Source: Sulfitobacter noctilucicola (lineage in GTDB: Bacteria > Pseudomonadota > Alphaproteobacteria > Rhodobacterales > Rhodobacteraceae). From it: a stretch of 30,021 nt of DNA. Below the pieces are notes generated by a model. That model saw only the letters and a program-made list of their open reading frames with translations, was not told where the DNA came from and searched no databases. Both the position numbers and the translations under genes were made by a program. Location: NCBI RefSeq assembly GCF_000622385.1, contig NZ_JASD01000007.1, positions 1 through 30,021 on the forward strand. Direction: 5' to 3'. Every line of letters begins with the position of its first letter. The first letter of the stretch is position 1. Shown piece after piece: positions 9,472 through 19,558 of the stretch.

Positions 9472-12400
9472 TTAATCCCGGCTTTCCTCATCGAAGGAGG
9501 GTGTCGTGAAAACATCACCGCCAACGACGTCATCCGTTGGCACAGGTGCCGCCAGAGCCGCCGCCGCTTCCGCTTCTTCGCGGCGCGCTTCGATGACCAC
9601 GTTGTCACGGTCCGATGCAACTTTGCGCATTTGCATTGTCGCACCACCGGTGCCCGCAGGGATCAAACGACCCACGATCACGTTCTCTTTCAGACCGACC
9701 AGTTTGTCGCGCTTACCTTGTACGGACGCCTCTGTCAGAACACGTGTCGTTTCCTGGAACGACGCAGCAGAGATGAACGAACGAGTCTGCAAGGACGCTT
9801 TGGTGATGCCCAACAGGATCGGCTCGCCCTTGGCCAAACGGCCACCTTTCGACGCTGCCTTCTCGTTGGCCAGATCGAACTCTTGCTTATCGACGTGTTC
9901 GCCTTTCAGAAGCGTGGTGTCACCGGATTCCTGGATTTCCCACTTCTGCAACATCTGACGCACGATTACTTCGATATGCTTGTCGTTGATCTTAACACCC
10001 TGCAAACGGTAAACGTCCTGCACTTCGTCGATCATGTAGTCAGCCAAGGCCTCGACACCCATAATCGCAAGAATGTCATGCGGCGCCGGGTTGCCGTCCA
10101 TGATGTAGTCACCCTTCTGGACAAAATCACCTTCCGCAACCGGAATGTGCTTGCCCTTGGGCACCATGTACTCGACCTTGTGATCCGGATCATCCGAGGA
10201 CTCAATCGCGATGCGGCGCTTGTTTTTGTAGTCCTTGCCAAAGCGGACATAGCCGTCGATCTCTGCAATGATCGCGTGGTCTTTGGGGCGACGTGCCTCA
10301 AAGAGTTCCGCAACCCGTGGCAGACCACCGGTAATGTCCTTGGTCTTGGCACCTTCACGCGGGATACGCGCGATGATGTCACCAGCTTTGATTTCCGTCT
10401 GATCTTCGACCGAAAGAATGGCATCCACCGACATCGGATAGGTTACAGGGTTGCCCGCGTCGTTGCGCAGCGGCTCGCCATCTTCGCCTACCAGAATAAT
10501 TTCCGGCTTCAACTCATTACCTTTAGGTGCCGCACGCCAGTCGATCACGATCTTCTGGGTCATACCTGTCGCATCATCGGTCTCGTCCTTAACCGCGATC
10601 CCGGACACAAGGTCCACGAACTTGGTCATACCGGACTTCTCGGCGATGATCGGCAGCGTATAGGGATCCCATTCGAACAGCTTGTCGCCGCGCGCAACGG
10701 TATCACCGTCCTTGACGAACAGCGTGGTACCATAACCGATCTTGTGGTTGGCCCGCTCTGCACCGTCTTCACCAACGATAAGCATCTTCATGTTCCGGCC
10801 CATCACCATGATCCCGCCATCGGCGTTTTCAAGGGTCATGGCGTTTTCAAACACGATTTTGCCTTCCTGCGACGCTTCGAGGAAGGATTGCTGGCCACCT
10901 TGGGCAACGCCGCCGATGTGGAATGTCCGCATCGTCAACTGTGTGCCCGGCTCACCAATGGACTGCGCCGCGATGATACCCACCGCTTCGCCTTGGTTTA
11001 CCAGCGTACCACGTGCAAGGTCACGACCGTAGCACATCGCGCAGACGCCTTCTTCGGCCTCACATGTCAAAGGAGAACGGATGCGTGTGGACTGCACCGC
11101 CGCCTCGTCGATGAGATCAGCCAGACGTTCGTCAATGATCGTACCTGCTGTCGCGATGACTTCATCCGTGCCCGGCACGGTGATGTCGTCCGCGATAACA
11201 CGACCCAGCAGACGCTCCGCCAGTGAGGAAACAACCTCACCATCGTTCACCGCTGCTTCTGCGGTGATCGCCATGTCAGTGCCACAGTCATGCATACGAA
11301 CGATGCAATCCTGCGCCACGTCTACTAGACGACGTGTCAGATAACCGGAGTTCGCAGTCTTCAAAGCCGTATCCGACAGACCCTTACGGGCACCGTGGGT
11401 GGAGTTAAAGTACTCAAGAACGGTCAAACCTTCCTTAAAGTTCGAGATAATCGGTGTCTCGATGATGTCGCCGTTCGGCTTGGCCATCAGACCGCGCATC
11501 CCGCCCAGCTGTTTCATCTGCGTGACCGAGCCACGCGCACCGGAGTGGGCCATCATGTAAACCGAGTTCGGTTCCATTTCGGCACCATTCTCATCGCGAC
11601 GCTCAGCAGAGATCGAGCCCATCATCGCATCGGTGACTTTGTCGTTACACTTCGACCAGGCATCAACAACTTTGTTGTACTTTTCGCCCTGAGTTATCAG
11701 GCCGTCCATGTACTGTTGTTCAAAGTCCTTAACCTGCTCGCGCGTCTCTTCGACAAGTGGCCACTTGCTATCAGGGATCAGCATGTCGTCTTTACCAAAC
11801 GAAATACCGGCCTTGAACGCTTCGCGGAAACCCATGGTCATGATCTGGTCACAGAAGATAACGGATTCTTTCTGACCACAGTAGCGGTAGACCGTATCGA
11901 TTACCTGCTGCACTTCTTTCTTACGCAGCAAGCGGTTGACCAGATCGAATGGTGCTTTTGCATTCAGCGGCAGCATCGCACCCAGACGGACACGGCCGGG
12001 CGTGGTGTCAAAGCGCACCAGCACTTCGTTGCCTTCGTTGTCGATCTGCTTGATCCGCGCCTTGATTTTGGTGTGCAGGTGTACCTCACCGGCGTCGAGT
12101 GCGTGCTGCACTTCGTCGACGGTGCCGAATACTTTGCCTTCGCCCTTCATACCTTCACGCTCAAGCGTGGTGTAATACAGGCCCAAAATCATATCCTGTG
12201 AAGGAACAATGATCGGTGCGCCGTTTGCAGGCGACAGAACGTTGTTCGTGGACATCATCAGAACGCGCGCTTCAAGCTGTGCTTCAAGCGACAGCGGCAC
12301 GTGAACCGCCATCTGGTCACCGTCAAAGTCCGCGTTAAAGGCGGAACAAACCAGCGGGTGCAGCTGGATCGCTTTACCTTCGATCAGAACCGGCTCAAAC

Positions 12401-13716
12401 GCCTGAATGCCGAGACGGTGCAGCGTCGGCGCACGGTTCAGCATGACAGGATGCTCGCGGATAACTTCATCGAGGATGTCCCAAACCTCGGGACGTTCTT
12501 TTTCGACAAGCTTCTTGGCTTGCTTCACTGTGGAAGACAGGCCTTTGGCTTCAAGCCGGCTGTAGATGAACGGCTTGAACAGCTCGAGCGCCATCTTTTT
12601 CGGCAAACCACATTGATGCAGCTTGAGTTCTGGACCCGTCACAATGACCGAACGGCCAGAGAAGTCGACGCGCTTACCCAAAAGGTTTTGACGGAAGCGA
12701 CCCTGCTTACCCTTCAGCATGTCGGACAGTGATTTCAGCGGACGCTTGTTGGCACCCGTAATCACACGGCCACGACGGCCATTGTCGAACAGCGCATCCA
12801 CAGATTCCTGCAACATCCGCTTTTCGTTACGCACGATGATATCGGGCGCACGCAGTTCGATCAGACGCTTCAGACGGTTGTTACGGTTGATCACCCGGCG
12901 ATACAGATCGTTCAGGTCAGACGTCGCAAAGCGACCGCCATCCAGTGGCACCAATGGGCGCAGTTCTGGCGGGATCACGGGGATCACTGTCAGAACCATC
13001 CACTCGGGGCGGTTGCCGGATTCAAGGAAGCTTTCAACCACCTTCAGGCGCTTGATGATCTTCTTGGGCTTCAATTCGCCTGTGGCTTCTTTCAGCTCTT
13101 CGCGCAGTTGGTCGGCCTCTGCTTCAAGGTCGATCGCGGCAAGCATTTCGCGGATCGCTTCAGCACCGATGTTGGCGGTGAACGCGTCCATGCCGTAAGC
13201 ATCCTGCGCGTCCATATACTCTTCCTCGGTCATCATCTGACCGTAGGTGAGGTCCGTCAGACCGGGTTCGATCACCACGTAGTTCTCGAAATACAGTACC
13301 CGCTCCAGATCGCGCAGTGTCATGTCGAGCATGAGACCGATCCGGGACGGCAGTGATTTCAGAAACCAGATGTGTGCCACAGGCGAGGCCAGCTCGATGT
13401 GGCCCATACGCTCGCGGCGAACCTTTTGCAGCGTGACTTCGACACCACATTTTTCGCAGACAACGCCGCGATATTTCATGCGCTTATATTTGCCGCACAG
13501 ACATTCATAGTCTTTGATCGGGCCAAAGATACGCGCGCAGAACAGGCCGTCACGCTCGGGCTTGAACGTCCGGTAGTTGATGGTTTCTGGCTTCTTGATC
13601 TCACCGAACGACCACGACAGGATACGCTCTGGCGAGGCAAGGGAAACCTTGATCTCGTCGAACGTCTTCATCGGAGCGACGGGGTTGAACGGGTTGTTTG
13701 TCAGTTCCTGGTTCAT
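9472..13716 (-). CDS. rpoC: DNA-directed RNA polymerase subunit beta'
   Basis: Beta' forms the catalytic clamp of RNA polymerase with beta. The 1414-residue product is complete. The N-terminal zinc finger CLCGKYKR...VVCEKCG is near residues 70-90. The active-site loop NADFDGDQ starts at residue 461, with Asp463, Asp465 and Asp467 as Mg2+ ligands. The second zinc site ([19 protein letters not shown]) and the trigger-loop region ([10 protein letters not shown]) follow. The frame is open from a TTG two codons upstream, but ATG 13714-13716 is preferred: AAGGA is spaced 7 nt from it and the canonical start [12 protein letters not shown] follows. It is co-transcribed with rpoB across a 96-bp gap containing two hairpins. 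Confidence 0.99.
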   Translation of the reverse strand: MNQELTNNPFNPVAPMKTFDEIKVSLASPERILSWSFGEIKKPETINYRTFKPERDGLFCARIFGPIKDYECLCGKYKRMKYRGVVCEKCGVEVTLQKVRRERMGHIELASPVAHIWFLKSLPSRIGLMLDMTLRDLERVLYFENYVVIEPGLTDLTYGQMMTEEEYMDAQDAYGMDAFTANIGAEAIREMLAAIDLEAEADQLREELKEATGELKPKKIIKRLKVVESFLESGNRPEWMVLTVIPVIPPELRPLVPLDGGRFATSDLNDLYRRVINRNNRLKRLIELRAPDIIVRNEKRMLQESVDALFDNGRRGRVITGANKRPLKSLSDMLKGKQGRFRQNLLGKRVDFSGRSVIVTGPELKLHQCGLPKKMALELFKPFIYSRLEAKGLSSTVKQAKKLVEKERPEVWDILDEVIREHPVMLNRAPTLHRLGIQAFEPVLIEGKAIQLHPLVCSAFNADFDGDQMAVHVPLSLEAQLEARVLMMSTNNVLSPANGAPIIVPSQDMILGLYYTTLEREGMKGEGKVFGTVDEVQHALDAGEVHLHTKIKARIKQIDNEGNEVLVRFDTTPGRVRLGAMLPLNAKAPFDLVNRLLRKKEVQQVIDTVYRYCGQKESVIFCDQIMTMGFREAFKAGISFGKDDMLIPDSKWPLVEETREQVKDFEQQYMDGLITQGEKYNKVVDAWSKCNDKVTDAMMGSISAERRDENGAEMEPNSVYMMAHSGARGSVTQMKQLGGMRGLMAKPNGDIIETPIISNFKEGLTVLEYFNSTHGARKGLSDTALKTANSGYLTRRLVDVAQDCIVRMHDCGTDMAITAEAAVNDGEVVSSLAERLLGRVIADDITVPGTDEVIATAGTIIDERLADLIDEAAVQSTRIRSPLTCEAEEGVCAMCYGRDLARGTLVNQGEAVGIIAAQSIGEPGTQLTMRTFHIGGVAQGGQQSFLEASQEGKIVFENAMTLENADGGIMVMGRNMKMLIVGEDGAERANHKIGYGTTLFVKDGDTVARGDKLFEWDPYTLPIIAEKSGMTKFVDLVSGIAVKDETDDATGMTQKIVIDWRAAPKGNELKPEIILVGEDGEPLRNDAGNPVTYPMSVDAILSVEDQTEIKAGDIIARIPREGAKTKDITGGLPRVAELFEARRPKDHAIIAEIDGYVRFGKDYKNKRRIAIESSDDPDHKVEYMVPKGKHIPVAEGDFVQKGDYIMDGNPAPHDILAIMGVEALADYMIDEVQDVYRLQGVKINDKHIEVIVRQMLQKWEIQESGDTTLLKGEHVDKQEFDLANEKAASKGGRLAKGEPILLGITKASLQTRSFISAASFQETTRVLTEASVQGKRDKLVGLKENVIVGRLIPAGTGGATMQMRKVASDRDNVVIEARREEAEAAAALAAPVPTDDVVGGDVFTTPSFDEESRD

Positions 13717-13756
13717 TTTCAATTCCTTGAATTGGGAGCGTTAGGCAAATGTCGAG

Positions 13757-13806
13757 GATCGTTTTCTTTCAAAGAAAACGGTCGGGAAGTTTGAAACTTC
13801 CCGATC
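13757..13806. repeat. Paired palindromic element, rpoB/rpoC junction
   Basis: Two near-perfect hairpins lie side by side: CGTTTTCTT-TCA-AAGAAAACG at 13760-13780 and CGGGAAGTT-TGA-AACTTCCCG at 13783-13803. The outer GATCG (13757-13761) and CGATC (13802-13806) also pair. The sequence differs from the GGTGGAGC-type elements, but the design of two tandem ~20-nt hairpins with 3-nt loops is the same. There is no U-run on the minus strand, so read-through from rpoB to rpoC is expected; it may be an RNA processing or pausing site. Confidence 0.75.
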
Positions 13807-13812
13807 TTTCCC

Positions 13813-16800
13813 TCACTCATCTTCCTCCGCATCCAGGAGTTCCATATTCAGGCCGAGGCCGCGGACTTCTTTCACGAGAACGTTAAAGCTCTCTGGAATG
13901 CCCGCTTCGAAGTTGTCCTCGCCCTTGACGATGCTTTCATAGACCTTCGTCCGGCCAGCCACGTCATCCGATTTCACAGTCAACATTTCCTGCAGGGTGT
14001 AGGCGGCACCGTAAGCTTCAAGTGCCCAGACCTCCATCTCACCGAAACGCTGCCCGCCGAACTGAGCCTTACCACCCAGCGGCTGCTGTGTGACGAGGGA
14101 GTACGGACCGGTTGAACGCGCGTGGATTTTGTCGTCCACCAAGTGGTGCAGTTTCAGCAGGTACTTGACGCCAACGGTCACAGGACGCGCAAATTGCTCG
14201 CCCGTACGACCATCAAACAGCACCGACTGACCGGAAGAGTTGAACCCGGCACGCACAAGCGCGTCGTTCACATCAGCTTCCTTGGCACCGTCGAAAACAG
14301 GTGTCGCAATTGGCACACCGCGGGTGACATTGCCTGCCGCTTCCAAAAGCGTGTCTTCGTCCATGCCTTCAAGGCCTTCGGAATACACGTCTTCGCCGTA
14401 GGCGATGCTCATCGCTTCGCGTACTGGTGTCAGATCGCCAGAGCGTTTGTACTCTTGCAGCGCCTCATCGACATTCAGACCCAGACCGCGTGCGGCCCAA
14501 CCCATGTGTGTCTCAAGAATCTGGCCGACGTTCATACGCGATGGAACACCAAGCGGGTTCAGACAGAAATCAACCGGCGTACCGTCTGCAAGGAAAGGCA
14601 TGTCTTCCATTGGTACAACCTTGGAAATAACACCTTTGTTGCCGTGACGGCCGGCCATCTTGTCGCCCGGTTGCAGCTTGCGCTTCACCGCCACGAACAC
14701 CTTGACCATCTTCATCACACCCGGAGGCAGATCATCACCACGGCGCACTTTTTCGACTTTGTCGTCGAAACGTGCATCCAAGGTCCGCTTCTGGATCTCG
14801 TACTGCTCGTTCAACGCCTCGACGATTTTCGCGTCGTCTTCGTCTTCAAGTGCCAACTGCCACCACTGACCACGGGTCAGGACGTTGTCCAGCATATCCT
14901 CGGTGATCTGGCTGTTGGGAGAGACGCCTTTCGGGCCTTTCACAGCAACCTTGCCAAGGATCATATCGCGCAGACGTGCAAAGATGTTCCGGTCCAGAAT
15001 GGCCATCTCATCATCACGGTCACGTGCCAGACGTTCGACTTCTTCACGCTCGATCTGCAGCGCACGTTCGTCTTTTTCCACACCATGGCGGTTAAAGACG
15101 CGCACTTCGACGACTGTGCCAAAATCACCCGGCTTCACCCGAAGGGATGTATCACGCACGTCAGACGCTTTCTCACCAAAGATGGCGCGGAGGAGCTTCT
15201 CTTCCGGCGTCATCGGGCTTTCGCCCTTCGGTGTGATCTTGCCCACAAGGATATCGCCCGGCTCAACGTCCGCACCGATATATACGATGCCCGCCTCGTC
15301 GAGGTTGCGCAGCGCTTCTTCACCGACGTTCGGAATATCGCGTGTGATTTCCTCAGGCCCAAGCTTTGTGTCACGTGCAGCGACTTCGAATTCCTCGATG
15401 TGGATCGAGGTGAAGACGTCATCACGGGAAACCCGCTCGGAGATCAGGATGGAGTCTTCGTAGTTGTAACCGTTCCAAGGCATGAACGCGACAACCACGT
15501 TTTTACCAAGCGCCAATTCACCCATATCTGTGGACGGACCATCGGCAATAACCTGACCCTTTGTTACCGTCTCACCCACTTTGACCAGCGGACGCTGGTT
15601 GATGCAGGTGTTCTGGTTGGAACGCTGGAACTTGCGCATGCGGTAGATGTCTACGCCTGCATCGCCCAGCTCAAGGTCTTCGGTCGCGCGGATAACGATA
15701 CGTGACGCATCCACCTGATCGATCACACCCGCACGGCGTGCCATATAGGCCGCACCGGAATCGCGTGCCACGACCTCTTCGATACCTGTGCCGACCAGCG
15801 GGGCTTCCGCTTGCAGCAATGGCACCGCCTGACGTTGCATGTTGGAACCCATCAAAGCGCGGTTCGCGTCATCGTTCTCAAGGAACGGGATGAGCGAGGC
15901 CGCAACAGAGACCAACTGCTTGGGTGATACGTCAATCAAATCAACGCTTTCGGTAGGTGCGAGCGTATAATCACCGGAGCGGCGTGTGTTTACCATCTCG
16001 TTTGTGAACTTGCCGTTCACATCGAGAGACGCGTTCGCCTGCGCCACAGTGTGACGCATTTCCTCGGTCGCGGACATATAGTGCACTTCGTCTGTGACGG
16101 TGCTGTCCTTAACCACACGGTAAGGCGTTTCGATAAAGCCGTATTTGTTCACACGAGCGAACGTCGCCAGCGAGTTGATCAGACCAATGTTCGGACCTTC
16201 CGGCGTTTCAATCGGACACATCCGGCCATAGTGGGTCGGGTGAACGTCACGTACTTCGAAACCGGCACGCTCACGTGTCAGACCGCCAGGCCCAAGCGCT
16301 GAAAGGCGACGCTTGTGCGTGACCTCGGACAGCGGGTTGGTTTGGTCCATGAACTGCGACAGCTGCGAAGAGCCAAAGAATTCACGTACCGCAGCAGCGG
16401 CTGGTTTCGCGTTAATCAGGTCTTGCGGCATGACTGTGTCGATTTCGACAGAAGACATACGCTCCTTGATCGCGCGCTCCATGCGCAGCAGGCCAACGCG
16501 GTACTGGTTTTCCATCAGCTCGCCAACGGAACGCACACGACGGTTACCAAGGTGGTCGATGTCGTCGATGTCACCACGGCCATCACGCAGATCAACCAGT
16601 GCTTTGATACACGCAACGATATCTTCGCGGCGCAGGGTGCGCACGGTATCTTCTGCATCCAGATCCAGACGCATGTTCATCTTCACACGACCAACAGCCG
16701 ACAGATCATAACGCTCTGAATCAAAGAACAACGTGTCAAACAGCGCGGACGCGGCTTCAACGGTGGGCGGCTCGCCCGGACGCATGACGCGGTAGATGTC

Positions 16801-17952
16801 CATGAGCGCGGTGTCGCGGTTCATGTTCTTGTCGTTCGCCATGGTGTTACGCATGTAAGGACCGACATTGACGTTATCGATGTCCAGAAGCGGGATCTCG
16901 GTGATGCCTGCATCGACCAGTTCTTTGGCCGTGCCGCCGATCAGATCGCCGTCCTTGTCGTACTCCAGCGTCAACTCGTCACCAGCTTCGACATAGATCG
17001 CGCCGGTTTCTTCGTTGATGATGTCCTTGGCGACAAATTTGCCCTGAATGTGGTCGAACGGCAAAAGAAGCTCTTTCACTTCACCTTCGTCAATCAGCTT
17101 TTTAACAGCGCGAGGCGTGACTTTCTTGCCTGCTTCGAACAGCACTTCACCGGATTTGGCATCGACCACATCGTAGGTCGGGCGCGTGCCCCGCACGCGG
17201 TCCGGGAAGAACGGTGCAACCCAGCCCTTTTTGGCTTTCAGCGTGTACGTCACGGTGTTGTAGTACGCATCCATGATGCCTTCCTGATCCAGACCCAGTG
17301 CATAAAGCAGGGTTGTCACAGGCAGTTTGCGGCGACGGTCGATGCGCGCAAAGACGATGTCTTTGGCGTCGAATTCGAAGTCGAGCCACGAGCCGCGGTA
17401 TGGGATGATGCGGCAGGCAAACAGCAGTTTACCGGAGGAGTGGGTCTTGCCCTTGTCGTGGTCAAAGAACACACCAGGTGAGCGGTGCATCTGGGACACG
17501 ATCACACGCTCGGTTCCGTTCACGATGAACGTACCGTTCGGCGTCATCAGGGGCATATCGCCCATGAATACGTCTTGCTCTTTGATGTCTTTGACAGACT
17601 TCGCACCTGTGTCTTCATCGATTTCGAATACGATCAGACGCAGTGTTACCTTAAGCGGCGCGGAGTATGTCATGTCGCGCTGCTGACATTCCTCAACGTC
17701 GTACTTGGGCTTTTCAAGCTCGTACTTCACGTACTCGAGGATGGATGTCTCGTTAAAATCTTTGATCGGAAAGACCGACTGGAAAACACCCTGGATGCCA
17801 TCACCATCGGTGGGCGTCTCGGCATCGCCGGAATTCAGGAACAGGTCGTAGGATGATTTTTGAACCTCAATCAGGTTCGGCATGTCCAGCACTTCGCGGA
17901 TTTTGCCATAATATTTACGCAGACGCTTCTGGCCAAGGAAGGATTGTGCCAT
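13813..17952 (-). CDS. rpoB: DNA-directed RNA polymerase subunit beta
   Basis: Beta forms the catalytic pincer and rifampicin pocket of RNA polymerase. The 1379-residue protein is full length for alphaproteobacteria. The rifampicin region reads [17 protein letters not shown] then [13 protein letters not shown], with Asp536 and the His and Ser of the pocket in their sensitive forms. Further downstream are [14 protein letters not shown], the [15 protein letters not shown] segment and the conserved C-terminal [24 protein letters not shown] stretch (shortened here to key residues [14 protein letters not shown]). The frame is open 34 codons upstream, but ATG 17950-17952 gives the canonical [15 protein letters not shown] start, with AAAGG upstream. 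It follows rplL after 285 bp. Confidence 0.98.
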   Translation of the reverse strand: MAQSFLGQKRLRKYYGKIREVLDMPNLIEVQKSSYDLFLNSGDAETPTDGDGIQGVFQSVFPIKDFNETSILEYVKYELEKPKYDVEECQQRDMTYSAPLKVTLRLIVFEIDEDTGAKSVKDIKEQDVFMGDMPLMTPNGTFIVNGTERVIVSQMHRSPGVFFDHDKGKTHSSGKLLFACRIIPYRGSWLDFEFDAKDIVFARIDRRRKLPVTTLLYALGLDQEGIMDAYYNTVTYTLKAKKGWVAPFFPDRVRGTRPTYDVVDAKSGEVLFEAGKKVTPRAVKKLIDEGEVKELLLPFDHIQGKFVAKDIINEETGAIYVEAGDELTLEYDKDGDLIGGTAKELVDAGITEIPLLDIDNVNVGPYMRNTMANDKNMNRDTALMDIYRVMRPGEPPTVEAASALFDTLFFDSERYDLSAVGRVKMNMRLDLDAEDTVRTLRREDIVACIKALVDLRDGRGDIDDIDHLGNRRVRSVGELMENQYRVGLLRMERAIKERMSSVEIDTVMPQDLINAKPAAAAVREFFGSSQLSQFMDQTNPLSEVTHKRRLSALGPGGLTRERAGFEVRDVHPTHYGRMCPIETPEGPNIGLINSLATFARVNKYGFIETPYRVVKDSTVTDEVHYMSATEEMRHTVAQANASLDVNGKFTNEMVNTRRSGDYTLAPTESVDLIDVSPKQLVSVAASLIPFLENDDANRALMGSNMQRQAVPLLQAEAPLVGTGIEEVVARDSGAAYMARRAGVIDQVDASRIVIRATEDLELGDAGVDIYRMRKFQRSNQNTCINQRPLVKVGETVTKGQVIADGPSTDMGELALGKNVVVAFMPWNGYNYEDSILISERVSRDDVFTSIHIEEFEVAARDTKLGPEEITRDIPNVGEEALRNLDEAGIVYIGADVEPGDILVGKITPKGESPMTPEEKLLRAIFGEKASDVRDTSLRVKPGDFGTVVEVRVFNRHGVEKDERALQIEREEVERLARDRDDEMAILDRNIFARLRDMILGKVAVKGPKGVSPNSQITEDMLDNVLTRGQWWQLALEDEDDAKIVEALNEQYEIQKRTLDARFDDKVEKVRRGDDLPPGVMKMVKVFVAVKRKLQPGDKMAGRHGNKGVISKVVPMEDMPFLADGTPVDFCLNPLGVPSRMNVGQILETHMGWAARGLGLNVDEALQEYKRSGDLTPVREAMSIAYGEDVYSEGLEGMDEDTLLEAAGNVTRGVPIATPVFDGAKEADVNDALVRAGFNSSGQSVLFDGRTGEQFARPVTVGVKYLLKLHHLVDDKIHARSTGPYSLVTQQPLGGKAQFGGQRFGEMEVWALEAYGAAYTLQEMLTVKSDDVAGRTKVYESIVKGEDNFEAGIPESFNVLVKEVRGLGLNMELLDAEEDE

Positions 17953-18135
17953 GTGTCGTAATACCTTTCGTATCTCTTGCCTGAACGCCGCCACCGGGGC
18001 CGTGGCGCGTCCATCAGAGCGGATTAGTCCGGTCAATGCTGGATTGCGTCCCACCGCAACCCTTCCGACCTTTGGACCTCTCCAGAAGGGGGCTTTCTTA
18101 CGGTTTTAACCAAAAGCACCCTTCAAGACAGGTTT

Positions 18136-18165
18136 GGCTGGACAGAGATTTCTCTCCGTCCAGCC
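18136..18165 (-). promoter_or_regulatory. Stem-loop in the rplL-rpoB spacer
   Basis: GGCTGGAC (18136-18143) pairs with GTCCAGCC (18158-18165). An inner AGAGA/TCTCT stem extends it past a CC bulge, making a ~13-bp hairpin. No U-run follows on the minus strand. In E. coli the same spacer carries the rpoB attenuator and an RNase III cleavage site, so this is a positional candidate for a comparable attenuation or processing site; that role is inferred from position only. Confidence 0.55.
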
Positions 18166-18175
18166 ATTGTTCTGC

Positions 18176-18230
18176 GTGGGTTTCACCCACCCTACGGCAT
18201 ATTAACCTGTAGGGTGGGCGTGAACCCACC
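18176..18230. repeat. Paired palindromic intergenic element, rpoB/rplL junction
   Basis: Hairpin GTGGGT-TTC-ACCCAC at 18176-18190 is followed by CCACCCTAC (18187-18195) pairing with GTAGGGTGG (18209-18217), then a second hairpin GGTGGG...CCCACC at 18214-18230. This is the same three-stem layout as the element at 901-956. It starts 8 bp beyond the rplL stop codon. The 285-bp spacer 17953-18237 holds this, the stem-loop at 18136-18165, and no gene. Confidence 0.75.
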
Positions 18231-18237
18231 AACCAGC

Positions 18238-18612
18238 TTAAGCCAGCTCGACCTCTGCGCCAGCTGCTTCCAGCTTCGCTTTGACGTCTTCGGCTTCGGC
18301 TTTGTCGACGCCTTCTTTGATTTTGCCACCAGCTTCAACCAGATCTTTGGCTTCTTTCAGGCCCAGACCGGTGATGCCGCGAACTTCCTTGATCACGTTG
18401 ATCTTGGATGCGCCCGCGTTCTTCAGAACGACGTCAAATTCGGACTTCTCTTCAGCAGCGCCACCGGCACCGTCTGCTGGACCAGCCATCATCACTGCGC
18501 CGCCTGCTGCGGGCTCGATGCCGTACTCGTCCTTAAGGATTGTTTTCAGTTCTTGTGCTTCAAGCAGTGTCAGACCAACGATCTCTTCTGCCAGTTTCTT
18601 CAGATCAGCCAT
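18238..18612 (-). CDS. rplL: 50S ribosomal protein L7/L12
   Basis: L7/L12 forms the flexible stalk dimers of the large subunit that recruit and stimulate translational GTPases such as EF-Tu and EF-G. The 124-residue acidic protein shows an N-terminal dimerisation and L10-binding domain ([19 protein letters not shown]), an Ala/Gly-rich hinge at about residues 36-54, and the C-terminal factor-binding domain with KINVIKEVR and [12 protein letters not shown] motifs. It lies 68 bp downstream of rplJ, its usual partner, and upstream of rpoB. Confidence 0.98.
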   Translation of the reverse strand: MADLKKLAEEIVGLTLLEAQELKTILKDEYGIEPAAGGAVMMAGPADGAGGAAEEKSEFDVVLKNAGASKINVIKEVRGITGLGLKEAKDLVEAGGKIKEGVDKAEAEDVKAKLEAAGAEVELA

Positions 18613-18680
18613 GTTTAGCTCTTTCCGTTAACAATATGTGTGTTCCAACGTGTTGTTTCAACACGCCAGCTTGACTTGCT

Positions 18681-19193
18681 TTAAGCAGCCTTGTCCTCGA
18701 TCGTGGACAGGATGGATGCAATGTTGCTTGCAGGTGCGCCAATGGCCCCGGCGATGTTGGATGCAGGTGCGCCCAGCATGCCCGCGATGGTGGAGATAAG
18801 CTCCTCCCGCGAAGGCATCTTGGACACGGCTTCAACACCGGCGGCGTCCAGAGCGTTCTCACCCATTGCACCACCAAGGATCACGAGCTTGTCGTTTTCC
18901 TTGGCGAATTCCTGAGCAACCTTGGCCGCAGCCACAGGATCCTCAGAATAGGTCAGAACGGTCATACCCGTCAGAAGATCACCGATGCTTTCGCATGGCT
19001 TTCCCTCAAGGGCGATTTTGGCGAGCCTGTTCTTGGCAACACGCACGGCCCCACCGGCAGCGCGTGCGCGCGCCCGAAGGTCCTGCATTTCAGCAACTGT
19101 CAAACCGACGTAGTGAGATACCACAACGACGCCAGAGCTTTCAAAGATTTGGCCGAGTTCGTCGACCAACTGTTCTTTTTGTGCTCTATCCAC
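18681..19193 (-). CDS. rplJ: 50S ribosomal protein L10
   Basis: L10 anchors the L7/L12 stalk to 23S rRNA. The product is 170 residues, starting from GTG (complement of 19191-19193) with GGAG 8 nt upstream; [17 protein letters not shown] is the canonical N-terminus. [12 protein letters not shown] is the conserved rRNA-binding stretch. The C-terminal part contains an internal near-tandem repeat, [10 protein letters not shown] followed by [10 protein letters not shown], in the L7/L12-binding helix region, consistent with duplication of a stalk-binding segment. In E. coli L10 represses its own leader; a ~130-nt structured leader is also present here. Confidence 0.98.
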   Translation of the reverse strand: MDRAQKEQLVDELGQIFESSGVVVVSHYVGLTVAEMQDLRARARAAGGAVRVAKNRLAKIALEGKPCESIGDLLTGMTVLTYSEDPVAAAKVAQEFAKENDKLVILGGAMGENALDAAGVEAVSKMPSREELISTIAGMLGAPASNIAGAIGAPASNIASILSTIEDKAA

Positions 19194-19336
19194 AGTTTCA
19201 CTCCAGTAAGGGAGGGTTACCCCTCCGGCTCAGTTTTGCCGAGAACAAGTAGTGTCCCGACATTTCGGGTCCTTACGGGGTTCGGCGCGTGTCACTGCGG
19301 AGAGCCACAAAGGGCGCATCCGAAGAAATTCTACCA
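19194..19336 (-). promoter_or_regulatory. Candidate rplJ leader and promoter
   Basis: On the minus strand an extended -10 sequence TGG-TAGAAT (complement of 19328-19336) would start transcription near 19321; there is no good -35 box. The ~130-nt leader contains small stems: CCCGA-AATG-TCGGG, and GGAGGG-GTAA-CCCTCC (complement of 19211-19226) close to the ribosome-binding site. The position and size fit an L10 autoregulatory leader as known in other bacteria, but I could not match the conserved L10-leader motif by eye. Confidence 0.35.
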
Positions 19337-19401
19337 CTCCCGTCTCGGGCAGGAATTATGAGGAAATAGGCCCCTCACCCACCGTCTCGGACGAAAAGCA
19401 C

Positions 19402-19421
19402 AAAAGCGCGACGAATCGCGC
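19402..19421 (-). terminator. Terminator-like hairpin upstream of rplJ
   Basis: On the minus strand GCGCGA-TTCG-TCGCGC is followed by TTTTGTGCTTTT. The 6-bp stem has a stable UUCG tetraloop and an interrupted U-tract. It lies 138 bp beyond the stop of the 19559-21451 gene, so it most likely ends that transcript and separates it from rplJ-rplL. Alternatively it is an attenuator if the rplJ promoter lies further upstream. The rest of 19422-19558 shows nothing recognisable. Confidence 0.6.
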
Positions 19422-19558
19422 TGTTATGCTTGATTGGTGGATTAACGTCTTGTGGGGGGATTTCCAACCCCTGAAACAGGAATTGGTCTGAAAAGAAGAA
19501 AGCATTTTTCTCACGACAGGTCAATCCTCAAGACCTCACGGCGGAAATGCGGCTGCCC

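Noticed and set aside
9631..11226. Long 531-codon plus-strand open frame opposite rpoC
   Set aside because: Antisense shadow with no domain or ribosome-binding site.
14122..15705. Long 527-codon plus-strand open frame opposite rpoB
   Set aside because: Antisense shadow; composition mirrors rpoB codon usage.
3722..17952. Streptomycin or rifampicin resistance mutations in rpsL or rpoB
   Set aside because: Lys43 and Lys88 of S12 and the Asp, His and Ser of the RpoB rifampicin region are the sensitive residues.
17953..18054. 34-codon N-terminal extension of RpoB
   Set aside because: The canonical [10 protein letters not shown] start lies at 17952 with AAAGG upstream; the extension is unlike RpoB.
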